NCBI RefSeq assembly: GCF_018070325.1
Contig: NZ_JAGPXY010000018.1
Span: 1-64,000, forward strand
Origin: Micromonospora sp. H61
GTDB taxonomy: Bacteria > Actinomycetota > Actinomycetes > Mycobacteriales > Micromonosporaceae
Direction: 5' to 3'
Length of the DNA stretch: 64,000 bases
The notes beneath the pieces are model-generated. The model searched no databases and was not told the DNA's origin. It was given only the letters and a program-made list of their open reading frames with translations. Positions 34,045 through 43,141 of this stretch are shown piece after piece; positions within the stretch are counted from its first letter, which is position 1; every line of letters starts with the position of its first letter. Both the position numbers and the translations under genes were made by a program.

Positions 34045-34341
34045 TCAGCGGGTGACGGCGAGCAGGCCGCCGAGCAGCAGCAGGGTGAGCGCCGCGGCGG
34101 CGAAGACCATCAGCAACTCCTGACGCCCGCGCCCGACCGGGCCGACGTCGACGACCGAGGTGGGCAGGGCCGGTAGATCGCGGGTCAGCGCGGCCAGGTC
34201 ACCGAGGGTGCGCGCCGTCCACACCGCACCGGCCCGATCGGAGAACTCGTCGAGCGTCAGCCGGCCCGCCGCGGTGTGCTGGTGCAGCGCGGCGACCACC
34301 CGGTTGCGGTCGTCGTCGGAGGCGCGCAGCTCGACATCCAC
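34045..34341 (-). CDS. DUF1707 protein with C-terminal membrane helix
   Basis: 98 residues. It has the DUF1707 pattern LRASDDDRNRVVAALHQHTA, AGRLTLDEFSDRAGAVWTAR and TLGDLAALTRDLP, then one transmembrane helix (LLMVFAAAALTLLLLGGLLA). The GTG at 34341 is fixed by the family start (VDVELRASD) and by a TACGCT box 7 bases upstream. The function is unknown. Confidence 0.88.
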   Translation of the reverse strand: MDVELRASDDDRNRVVAALHQHTAAGRLTLDEFSDRAGAVWTARTLGDLAALTRDLPALPTSVVDVGPVGRGRQELLMVFAAAALTLLLLGGLLAVTR

Positions 34342-34348
34342 GCCGGAC

Positions 34349-34354
34349 AGCGTA
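34349..34354 (-). promoter_or_regulatory. Leaderless promoter of the DUF1707 gene (TACGCT)
   Basis: TACGCT on the minus strand, 7 bases before the GTG at 34341; it lies in the 19-base gap after the ROK gene. Confidence 0.5.
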
Positions 34355-34360
34355 CGCGGA

Positions 34361-35542
34361 TCAGCCCACGTCGAGGGGGTCGGCGAGGAGCCGTTCGAAG
34401 GCCAGCTCGGCGGCACCGATCAGGGGCGCGTCAGTACCCAGTTTCGGCGTGCGCAGCCGGACGTGCTCCAGGCAGGCACCGAGCGCGTTGGAGTTGAGCC
34501 GGCTGCGGATCTGGGCCGCCGCCGCGAGGTAGAGGTCACGCATTGTCCCGCCGAAGATGACCATCTCGGGGTTGAAGACGTTCACCAGGTTGGCCACCCC
34601 GAAGCCGAGCCAGTCGCCGGCCTGGCGGACCGCCGTCTGGGCCCTGGCGTCCCCGCGGTCGGCCGCGTCGAAGACCTCCAGCAGCGCGTCACGGCCCCGG
34701 GCGTCGGAGCGTCCGGCGGCGCGCAGGAGGCCGTGCTCGCCGATCTCGGTCTCCCAACAGCCCCGGGAGCCGCACTCACAGGGCTTGCCGTCGCGGACCA
34801 CCTTCATGTGGCCGACCTCGCCGCCGTAGCCACCGTGCCCGGTCAGCCGGCGCCCACCGGCGATGATGCCGGCACCCACGCCCACGTCGCCGTACAGGTA
34901 GAGGACGTTGTCGCAGCCTGCCGCCACACCTCGTGCGTGCTCGGCGAACGCGGCGACGTCGGCCACGTTGCCCACTGTGACCGGTACGTCGATGCCCAAC
35001 TCGTCGGCGAGGGCCGCGCCGATCGGCTCGTCCACCCAACCGGTGGTGGGGCCGAGCCGGACCAGGCCGTCGTCCCGGCGGACCATGCCGCAGACCGCGA
35101 CGCCGGCACCGACGCAGATCGCGTCTGCCGGCACCAGTTGCTGCATCTCCTTGACCGCGCCGGCCAGCAGTGGCGCGGCCTCCGCGGCCAGCAGCCCGCG
35201 CGGCCGGTCCAGATCCCGGCGGTCCAGGACCGCGCCACCCAGCCCGATCCGGGCGGCGCGCAGCCGGTCCACCTCCACCGAGTACGCGTACGCGTAGACC
35301 CGGGCCGACTCGGGCCGGACGACCAGTGACGGTCGTCCGGCTCGGCCGGTTTCCTTCGGTGCCCCTTCGCTGACCAGCCCCACCGCGGACAGGTCGGCGG
35401 TGAGCGCGCCGATGGTGCTGCGGTTGAGGCCCAGCGTGGTGGTCAGTTCGGCACGGGTGGTCGCCCCGTGGACGTGCACGTGTCGCAGCAGGGCCCCGAG
35501 GTTCTGCCGTCGGACGTCATCCTGGCTCGGTCCTGGGCGCAT
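34361..35542 (-). CDS. ROK-family transcriptional regulator (sugar-responsive)
   Basis: 393 residues. The N-terminal winged helix (QNLGALLRHVHVHGATTRAE, TLGLNRSTIGALTADL) precedes a ROK sugar-kinase-like domain (VGVGAGIIAGG) with the Zn motif GHMKVVRDGKPCECGSRGC. It lies 22 bases after the permease gene and in the same orientation as the ABC transporter, so it probably represses it in response to the transported sugar. An inverted repeat upstream of the binding-protein gene is a candidate operator. Confidence 0.9.
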   Translation of the reverse strand: MRPGPSQDDVRRQNLGALLRHVHVHGATTRAELTTTLGLNRSTIGALTADLSAVGLVSEGAPKETGRAGRPSLVVRPESARVYAYAYSVEVDRLRAARIGLGGAVLDRRDLDRPRGLLAAEAAPLLAGAVKEMQQLVPADAICVGAGVAVCGMVRRDDGLVRLGPTTGWVDEPIGAALADELGIDVPVTVGNVADVAAFAEHARGVAAGCDNVLYLYGDVGVGAGIIAGGRRLTGHGGYGGEVGHMKVVRDGKPCECGSRGCWETEIGEHGLLRAAGRSDARGRDALLEVFDAADRGDARAQTAVRQAGDWLGFGVANLVNVFNPEMVIFGGTMRDLYLAAAAQIRSRLNSNALGACLEHVRLRTPKLGTDAPLIGAAELAFERLLADPLDVG

Positions 35543-35564
35543 GCTGGTGCTACCTCCCGCGCGG

Positions 35565-36827
35565 TCAGCGGGTGCCGGTGGCTGCCGCGCGGCGGCGGGA
35601 GAGCGCGTCGACGCTGGCGGCGAGCAGCAGCACGACGCCGGTGACCACGTACTTGACTCCCGAGGTGTACCCCATCAGGCCCATTCCGTTTTCGATGACC
35701 GCGACCACCGCGCCGCCGAGTACGGCGTCGAGGACGCGGCCCTTGCCACCGAAGAGGCTGGTGCCGCCGATCACCGCCGCGCCGACCGCGTAGAGCAGTA
35801 CGTTACTGCCCCCGGTGTTCGGGTCGACCGAGTTGGCCCGGCTGGCCGCCACGATGCCACCGATGGCGGCCATCGAGGAGCAGATCACGAAGACGGAGAT
35901 TCGGATCCGGTCGACTCCGATGCCGGCCCGGCGGGCCGCTTCGCGGTTGCCGCCCACGGCGTAGATGTGCCGGCCGTAGCTGGTGCGTTGGAGCACGAAG
36001 GTCCAGATGATCAGCAGCACCGCGATGATCGGCACCACGATCGGCACACCCTTGAGCGAGACGATGAGGACGTTGCGGCTGCGCTCGAGGTTGAGCACGT
36101 ACACAGCGGTGCCGAGGATGACGGCGAGCCCGCCGATCCGCAGCGCCACCACCGCGAGCGGGTCGGTGATCAGGCCGCGGGCCACCCGGGTGCGGTGGCG
36201 CAGCAGTTGCACCGCCGCGTAGCCGATGACCGCGAGGGCGGTCAGCGCCCAGCCCAAGGTGGGGCCGAGGTTGCGGTTGGCGATGGCGACCAGCACGTCG
36301 TCGCGGACGGCGATGTTGGTGCCATCCTTGACGAGCAGCAGCACGACGCCCTGGAAGGCGAGGAAGCCGGCGAGGGTGACCACGAAGGACGGAATGCCGA
36401 TCTTCGCGACGAGCATGCCGAGCGTGCTGCCGATGACCACACCGGTGGCGACAGCGGCGAGCACGGCGACCCACCAGGGGTAGCCGAGCACTGTGACCAC
36501 ATTGGCCAGCACCGCCGCGCAGACGCCGCTGGCGAAGCCGGCGGAGAGGTCGATCTCGCCGAGCAGCAGCACGAAGACCAGGCCCATCGCGATCAGCGTG
36601 ACCGCCGCGCCCTGGGTGAAGAGGTTGGCGAAGTTGCCGGCCGACAGGAACGACGACGGCCGCATGATCGCGAAGACGGTGCAGAGCACGATCAGGCCGA
36701 GTACGGCTGGTAGTGCGCCGACGTCGCCACCGCGTACCCGACTGAGGTAGTTGCGGAAGTGGCCTCCGATGGTCGGCGTCGGTGTGACGGCGGCGGGACC
36801 GTCCTTCCGCACGGCGGTGGTGGTCAT
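35565..36827 (-). CDS. Sugar ABC transporter permease (XylH/RbsC type)
   Basis: 420 residues with about 10-11 hydrophobic segments and the BPD_transp_2 motifs of ribose/xylose permeases (GAAVTLIAMGLVFVLLLGEI, DLSAGFASGV, FGGKGRVLDAVLGGAVVAVI). It overlaps the ATPase gene by 4 bases (ATGA). The longer reading frame to 37163 is a shadow of the ATPase gene. With the neighbouring ATPase and xylose-type binding protein it forms a carbohydrate importer. Confidence 0.93.
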   Translation of the reverse strand: MTTTAVRKDGPAAVTPTPTIGGHFRNYLSRVRGGDVGALPAVLGLIVLCTVFAIMRPSSFLSAGNFANLFTQGAAVTLIAMGLVFVLLLGEIDLSAGFASGVCAAVLANVVTVLGYPWWVAVLAAVATGVVIGSTLGMLVAKIGIPSFVVTLAGFLAFQGVVLLLVKDGTNIAVRDDVLVAIANRNLGPTLGWALTALAVIGYAAVQLLRHRTRVARGLITDPLAVVALRIGGLAVILGTAVYVLNLERSRNVLIVSLKGVPIVVPIIAVLLIIWTFVLQRTSYGRHIYAVGGNREAARRAGIGVDRIRISVFVICSSMAAIGGIVAASRANSVDPNTGGSNVLLYAVGAAVIGGTSLFGGKGRVLDAVLGGAVVAVIENGMGLMGYTSGVKYVVTGVVLLLAASVDALSRRRAAATGTR

Positions 36828-37642
36828 CGGACGCCTCCTGAGATCGAGTCGGCCGGCTGCGGGCCGTCGCCGTTGCTGCCCGGGTCGGTGGCGAGGCCGA
36901 GCCCGCCCGAGCGCCCGGCGGTGATCAGCTCGACCACCTGGGCGTGGGTGATGTCGGTGGTCTTCACCTGGGCGACCATCTGGCCGAGGTACAGCGCGGC
37001 GATCCGGTCGGAGACGGCGAAGACGTCGTTCATGTTGTGCGAGATGAGCACCACGGCCAGGCCGTTGTCGGCGAGGCGGCGGACCAGTTCGAGCACCTGG
37101 GCGGTCTGTGCCACGCCGAGCGCCGCGGTCGGCTCGTCCAGGATGACGAGCTTGCTGTTCCACAGCACCGCCTTGGCGATGGCCACGGTCTGGCGTTGAC
37201 CGCCGGAAAGGCTGGACACGTGCTGGCGCAGTGAGGTGACGGTGCGGATGGAGAGCCCGGCCAGGGTTTCGGCGGCGAGCTGTTCCATTGTCGGCTCGTC
37301 GAGGACGATGCCGCTGCGCTTCTCCCGGCCGAGGAACATGTTCTGCACGATGTCCAGGTTGTCGCAGAGCGCGAGGTCCTGGTAGACGACCTCGATGCCG
37401 AGCGTGGCGGCGTCGCGGGGGCTGCCGATGTGCACCGGTTCACCGTTGAACAGGAACTCTCCGGCGTCGGTGGGGTGGATGCCGCTGATGCACTTCACCA
37501 GGGTCGACTTGCCGGCGCCGTTGTCGCCGACCAGTGCGGTCACTTCGCCCGGGTGGACGGTCAGGGCGACGTCGCGGAGCACCTGGACGGGACCGAAGCT
37601 CTTGTCGATCCCGCGGAGTTCCAGCAGGGGGGTCGCGGACAC
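36824..37642 (-). CDS. Sugar ABC transporter ATP-binding protein (single-domain)
   Basis: 272 residues with one nucleotide-binding domain: Walker A GDNGAGKSTL (about 39-48), Q-loop VVYQDLALCDNL, signature LSGGQRQT, Walker B LVILDEPTAALG, H-loop ISHNMND. Monosaccharide importers of this family often use a double ATPase (about 500 residues); here a single domain is present, as in FrcA/XylG-like actinobacterial forms, so it presumably dimerises. The GTG follows AAGGAG. Confidence 0.93.
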   Translation of the reverse strand: MSATPLLELRGIDKSFGPVQVLRDVALTVHPGEVTALVGDNGAGKSTLVKCISGIHPTDAGEFLFNGEPVHIGSPRDAATLGIEVVYQDLALCDNLDIVQNMFLGREKRSGIVLDEPTMEQLAAETLAGLSIRTVTSLRQHVSSLSGGQRQTVAIAKAVLWNSKLVILDEPTAALGVAQTAQVLELVRRLADNGLAVVLISHNMNDVFAVSDRIAALYLGQMVAQVKTTDITHAQVVELITAGRSGGLGLATDPGSNGDGPQPADSISGGVR

Positions 37643-37685
37643 GGGGGTCTCCTTCTTAAGGGAGGGTCGGGGCCCGTCCGGCGGG

Positions 37686-37725
37686 CGCCGCCCGGCACGG
37701 GAGGGTGCTCCCGTGCCGGGCGGCG
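37686..37725 (-). terminator. Perfect 18-bp hairpin between binding-protein and ATPase genes
   Basis: CGCCGCCCGGCACGGGAG pairs perfectly with CTCCCGTGCCGGGCGGCG around a 4-base loop. There is no clear U-tract. In sugar ABC operons such stem-loops stabilise the binding-protein mRNA or partly end transcription, so more binding protein than permease is made; this role is inferred. Confidence 0.7.
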
Positions 37726-37756
37726 ATGGTCGTTCCGGCGGGTACTGCGGCGTCGG

Positions 37757-38842
37757 TCAGCTGATGCCGGCTTCGGCGCAGAACTTGGCGTACGCCGCGG
37801 TGCAGACTTCTTCCTTGGTCACGTAGCCGTCGGCGATGACGTCCTTGACGCTCTCCTTGTAGATGGCCTTCGGGGTGAGCAGCACCGAGGGGACGTCCCG
37901 GTCGCCGTCCTTGACCGTCTGGCCGGTGTCCTTCGTCTCGCCCTTGGCGAGGGCGATGGCCAGGTCGGAGGCGGCCTTGGCCTCTTCCCGGACCGCCTTG
38001 TAGACGGTCATGCACTGGTCACCGGCGAGGATGTTCTGCAGGCCCTCGGTGCTGGCGTCCTGCCCGGTCACCGGCACCTTGCCGTTGAGCTTGTTCTTCT
38101 TGAGGATCGAGATGGCCGCGTTGCCGAGACCGTCGTTGGCGGCCAGCACGCCGTCGATCTTGCCGTTGGCCTTGGTGAGCTGCTGCTCGAAGATCGTCGC
38201 GGCCTGCGCGTTGTCCCACGCCGGCACCGCGTCCTCAGGGCCCTTGACGTACTCCTTGGCGTCGAACTTCGGCTTGAGCACCGAGTCGTAGCCGGCCTTG
38301 AAGAGGGTGGCGTTGTTGTCGGTGGGGGAGCCGTTCAGGTACGCCACGACGGGGTTCTTGGCGCCCTTCTCGGTCAGGCACTTCGACAGACCCTCGCCCT
38401 GGAGCTTGCCGACGGTCTCGTTGTCGAAGCTGACGTAGTACTGGGCGGAGCCGCCGAGGGTGAGCCGGTCGTAGTCGATGGTGGCCACACCCTGCGACTT
38501 GGCCTTGTCGAGCACGGCCTTGCCGGTGCCGGAGTCCAGGTTGACGATCATCAGGGCGGTCACGCCGCCGGTGATCATCTGGTCGGCGATGGTCTGGAAG
38601 GCGGTCTTGTCGTTCTGGGCGTTCTGGATGTCGTACTGGACGCCGGCGGCCTTGAACGCCTCCTCCAGGAACCGACGGTCCGCCGTTTCCCAGCGGGCCG
38701 AGGACTTGCTGTCCGGGAGGATCACGCCGATCTTGGGGGTCTTGGCGGAGGCGGCCTTGTCGCCGGAGTCGTCGCTACAGGCGGTCAAGCCGCCGGTCGT
38801 GAGCAGGCCCACGGCGGCGATGGTGAGGATCCCCTTACGCAT
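37757..38842 (-). CDS. Sugar ABC transporter substrate-binding lipoprotein (XylF-like)
   Basis: 361 residues. A lipoprotein signal with lipobox LTAC (Cys22, after MRKGILTIAAVGLLTTGGLT) anchors it outside the membrane. The periplasmic-binding-protein type 1 domain shows KIGVILPDSKSSARWETADR, NGSPTDNNATLFKAGY, VLAANDGLGNAAI and VTGQDASTEGLQNILAGDQC, the pattern of xylose-binding XylF. The ATG follows GAAAGGA. It is the first gene of the transporter operon and is separated from the ATPase by a strong hairpin. Confidence 0.92.
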   Translation of the reverse strand: MRKGILTIAAVGLLTTGGLTACSDDSGDKAASAKTPKIGVILPDSKSSARWETADRRFLEEAFKAAGVQYDIQNAQNDKTAFQTIADQMITGGVTALMIVNLDSGTGKAVLDKAKSQGVATIDYDRLTLGGSAQYYVSFDNETVGKLQGEGLSKCLTEKGAKNPVVAYLNGSPTDNNATLFKAGYDSVLKPKFDAKEYVKGPEDAVPAWDNAQAATIFEQQLTKANGKIDGVLAANDGLGNAAISILKKNKLNGKVPVTGQDASTEGLQNILAGDQCMTVYKAVREEAKAASDLAIALAKGETKDTGQTVKDGDRDVPSVLLTPKAIYKESVKDVIADGYVTKEEVCTAAYAKFCAEAGIS

Positions 38843-38941
38843 GTGCAGGGTCCTTTCGGAGGTGGGGGAGGTGTTGTTTTGTTGTGTCCGGCAACGTATT
38901 TCGCGTCACACCGGCTCCACAAGACCGCGCAGGTGCATAGT

Positions 38942-38960
38942 TTGTTGGGAGCGATAACAA
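38942..38960. promoter_or_regulatory. Candidate ROK operator upstream of the binding-protein gene
   Basis: TTGTT-N9-AACAA, an inverted repeat 100 bases before the xylF-like gene in an AT-richer stretch. ROK repressors bind TTnnTT-type inverted repeats in such positions. Assignment to this ROK protein is by proximity. Confidence 0.45.
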
Positions 38961-39021
38961 TTCAGCAACGCGACTGTTACTCCCCGGGTATCCCACGGGG
39001 GAGTCGACGTAACGACTGTCG

Positions 39022-39501
39022 TCAGTGGGTCTGCAACGGCGCGGTGCTGGCGTCGGTCAGCGCCACCAGATCCGCCGCGGCCAGTTCGAGTTGCAGACCA
39101 CGCCGACCAGCCGAGACGTAGATCGTCGGGAGATCCAGCGCGGATTCGTCCAGCACCGTGGGCAACCGTCGACGCTGCCCGAGCGGGCTGATTCCACCGC
39201 GCACGTAACCGGTGGCCCGCTCGGCGACCGCCCGGTCGGCCAACCCCGCCCGCTTGCCGCCGACCGCCGCCGCGAGCGCCTTGAGATCCAGCTCGCCGGT
39301 GACCGGAACGACCGCCACTGTGAGCGCGCCGTCGACAGCGGTCACCAGAGACTTGAACACGCGCTCCGGTGCCACGCCGAGCGCCACCGCCACCAACGCG
39401 CCGTAGTTCGGGGCGTCCGGCGCCACCCGGTACGGATGGGTGCGATGCGGGATGCCGCGCTTGACCAACAGTGCCGTTGCCGGCGTGCCCTGTCCCGCCA
39501 C
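39022..39501 (-). CDS. ybaK: YbaK/EbsC-family Cys-tRNA(Pro) deacylase
   Basis: 159 residues of the YbaK fold, which hydrolyses Cys-tRNA(Pro) made in error. It shows ATALLVKRGIPHRTHPYRVA, ALGVAPERVFKSLV (conserved Lys near 50), AVVPVTGELDLKALAAAVG and YVRGGISPLGQRRRLPTVLD. The GTG at 39501 is supported by a TAGCCT box 7 bases upstream. It is a single-gene unit between the sugar transporter and the THUMP-like methyltransferase. Confidence 0.92.
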   Translation of the reverse strand: MAGQGTPATALLVKRGIPHRTHPYRVAPDAPNYGALVAVALGVAPERVFKSLVTAVDGALTVAVVPVTGELDLKALAAAVGGKRAGLADRAVAERATGYVRGGISPLGQRRRLPTVLDESALDLPTIYVSAGRRGLQLELAAADLVALTDASTAPLQTH

Positions 39502-39508
39502 AGCGACG

Positions 39509-39514
39509 AGGCTA
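39509..39514 (-). promoter_or_regulatory. Leaderless promoter of ybaK (TAGCCT)
   Basis: TAGCCT on the minus strand, 7 bases before the GTG at 39501. Confidence 0.5.
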
Positions 39515-39526
39515 GTCGAGACGGCG

Positions 39527-40723
39527 CTAGCCCACCGGCCGACCGATCAGCACCGTCGGTGCGCCGTCGACCCGGGTGAGCACCAGACTCGCCGCCGCGT
39601 CACCGGCCAGCCGCAGGTCCCGCCGGAGCTGCTCCGGGGTGAGCGCCGAACCCCGCTTGAGGATCTCCACCCGGCCCACCCGGCGCTCGCGCAGCAGCGC
39701 CCGCAGGCGCTTGAGCGAGAACGGCAGCACGTCGGTGATCTCCAGACAGCGCGCGTACGGGGTGCGGATCGGCTGGTCGGCGTAGAGGTAGGCGATGCTC
39801 GGATCACCCAGGTTGGCGTCCAGTTCGGTGGCCAACTCGGCCACGAGGTGCGCGCGCACCACCGCCGGGTCCGGGTCGTACAGGTAGCGGCGCGGCGGCC
39901 CGACCGGCGCCTCGGCGGCACCCGAGCCGGTGAGCTGGTGGCGGTGAGCCTCGGCGCCCCGCTGACGATAGAGGGTGGCGCGGCGGGGCACCTCCGCCAG
40001 CTCGCCGCACCAGAGCGCGGCCTCGACCAGGTCGCCGTCCACGCCCACCCACTCGGCCTCCGCGCCGGCCGGAATGAGCGCGTGGTCCAGGCCCGGCGCG
40101 ACCTTCACCACGGTTCGCGGCACCCGCTCGGCCAGCCCGGTGACGAAGTCCCACGGTGGCGAGTAGGCGCGCGGGTCGAAGATCCGCCGCCCGGTGCCGG
40201 TGGTGCGGCGGGCCGGGTCGCAGAAGACCCCGTCGACCCGTGACACGTCGAACCCGGTCGCGTCGCCGCACTCGACGGTGAACAGCTCGGCCAGGCCGGC
40301 CGCGTCGGCGTTGGCGGCGGCCATCGCCGCGGTCACCGGGTCGGCCTCCACCCCGTACACCCGGATGCCGGCACGGGCGGCGGCCAGCGCGTCGGCCCCG
40401 AGCCCGCAGCCCAGGTCGGCCAGGGTGCGCACGCCGGCCGCGTACAACCGGGCGGCCCGACGGTCGGCGACCACCCGGCGGGTGGCCTGCTCCAGGCCGG
40501 GGCGGGTGAGGAACATCCCAGCGGCGGCCGGGCCGAACTTGCCCACCGCCCGATGACGCAGCTCGGCCTGGGTCAGTGCCGCCGCGGCCAACGTCGGCGG
40601 CACCCCGGTCGCCCGCAGCGCCGACGCCGCGACCAGTGGATCACCGCCGGCCAGGTCGGCCGCCGCAGTGAGCGCGGCCGACCCCTCAGGGGTACGCAGC
40701 GCCGCCAGTTGATCGAGATCCAC
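39527..40723 (-). CDS. THUMP-like class I SAM-dependent methyltransferase
   Basis: 398 residues. A helical N-terminal region (LTAAADLAGGDPLVAASALR) is followed by a Rossmann methyltransferase (TLADLGCGLGADALAAARAG, VYGVEADPVTAAMA, VDGVFCDPARRTTGTGRRIF) and a C-terminal THUMP-like domain (ITDVLPFSLKRLRALLRERR, VEILKRGSALTPEQLRRDL). The DPAR motif suggests a nucleic-acid base substrate, probably rRNA or tRNA. It starts at a GTG 51 bases from the first CIRCE element, divergent from groES. Confidence 0.88.
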   Translation of the reverse strand: MDLDQLAALRTPEGSAALTAAADLAGGDPLVAASALRATGVPPTLAAAALTQAELRHRAVGKFGPAAAGMFLTRPGLEQATRRVVADRRAARLYAAGVRTLADLGCGLGADALAAARAGIRVYGVEADPVTAAMAAANADAAGLAELFTVECGDATGFDVSRVDGVFCDPARRTTGTGRRIFDPRAYSPPWDFVTGLAERVPRTVVKVAPGLDHALIPAGAEAEWVGVDGDLVEAALWCGELAEVPRRATLYRQRGAEAHRHQLTGSGAAEAPVGPPRRYLYDPDPAVVRAHLVAELATELDANLGDPSIAYLYADQPIRTPYARCLEITDVLPFSLKRLRALLRERRVGRVEILKRGSALTPEQLRRDLRLAGDAAASLVLTRVDGAPTVLIGRPVG

Positions 40724-40774
40724 CCGGTCATTGTCCCGGCCGCCCGGAAATCCTGGCTGGCGGGGCGCGACGCG

Positions 40775-40801
40775 CTGGCACTCTCCTTGACGGAGTGCTA
40801 G
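40775..40801. promoter_or_regulatory. CIRCE element 1 (HrcA operator)
   Basis: CTGGCACTC-N9-GAGTGCTAG, matching the CIRCE consensus TTAGCACTC-N9-GAGTGCTAA. It covers the -35 box of the groES promoter. Confidence 0.92.
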
Positions 40802-40815
40802 CCACGGAATAACCT
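40787..40815 (+). promoter_or_regulatory. groES-groEL promoter
   Basis: TTGACG (40787-40792), 17 bases, TAACCT (40810-40815). The -35 box is in the CIRCE 1 spacer and the expected start site falls in CIRCE 2, so HrcA binding would block it directly. Confidence 0.85.
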
Positions 40816-40819
40816 GCGA

Positions 40820-40846
40820 TTAGCACTCTCACCCTGAGGGTGCCAG
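40820..40846. promoter_or_regulatory. CIRCE element 2 (HrcA operator)
   Basis: TTAGCACTC-N9-GGGTGCCAG: the left arm is perfect, the right arm has two mismatches. It lies just downstream of the -10 box. Confidence 0.88.
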
Positions 40847-40981
40847 CTTCCGGGTCTCGCGACCCGGGTGCGCACGCCAGGCGGACCGGCACCCGCGACG
40901 ACGGCACCGCCCGGTGGCATGAGGCAGATTGACGCTGGTCAGCCCCGCTGGCCAGCAACGAAACCAGTACCCCAGGAGGGT

Positions 40982-43007
<2,026 letters not shown>

Positions 43008-43026
43008 TCCGGTAGCGACACCCGTT

Positions 43027-43060
43027 CCGGGGCGCACCGCCGTACGGCGGTGCGCCCCGG
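43027..43060 (+). terminator. Terminator of groES-groEL1 (perfect 34-base palindrome)
   Basis: CCGGGGCGCACCGCCGT and its exact complement follow each other with no spacer, 20 bases after groEL1, followed by CTCGTTCTC. Confidence 0.85.
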
Positions 43061-43141
43061 CTCGTTCTCGCGGGCTGGTAGGTCATTACCGAACGCTGAC
43101 GTTGTTGGCGACCGGGCGAGATGATCGCGCACACTGGGCCG

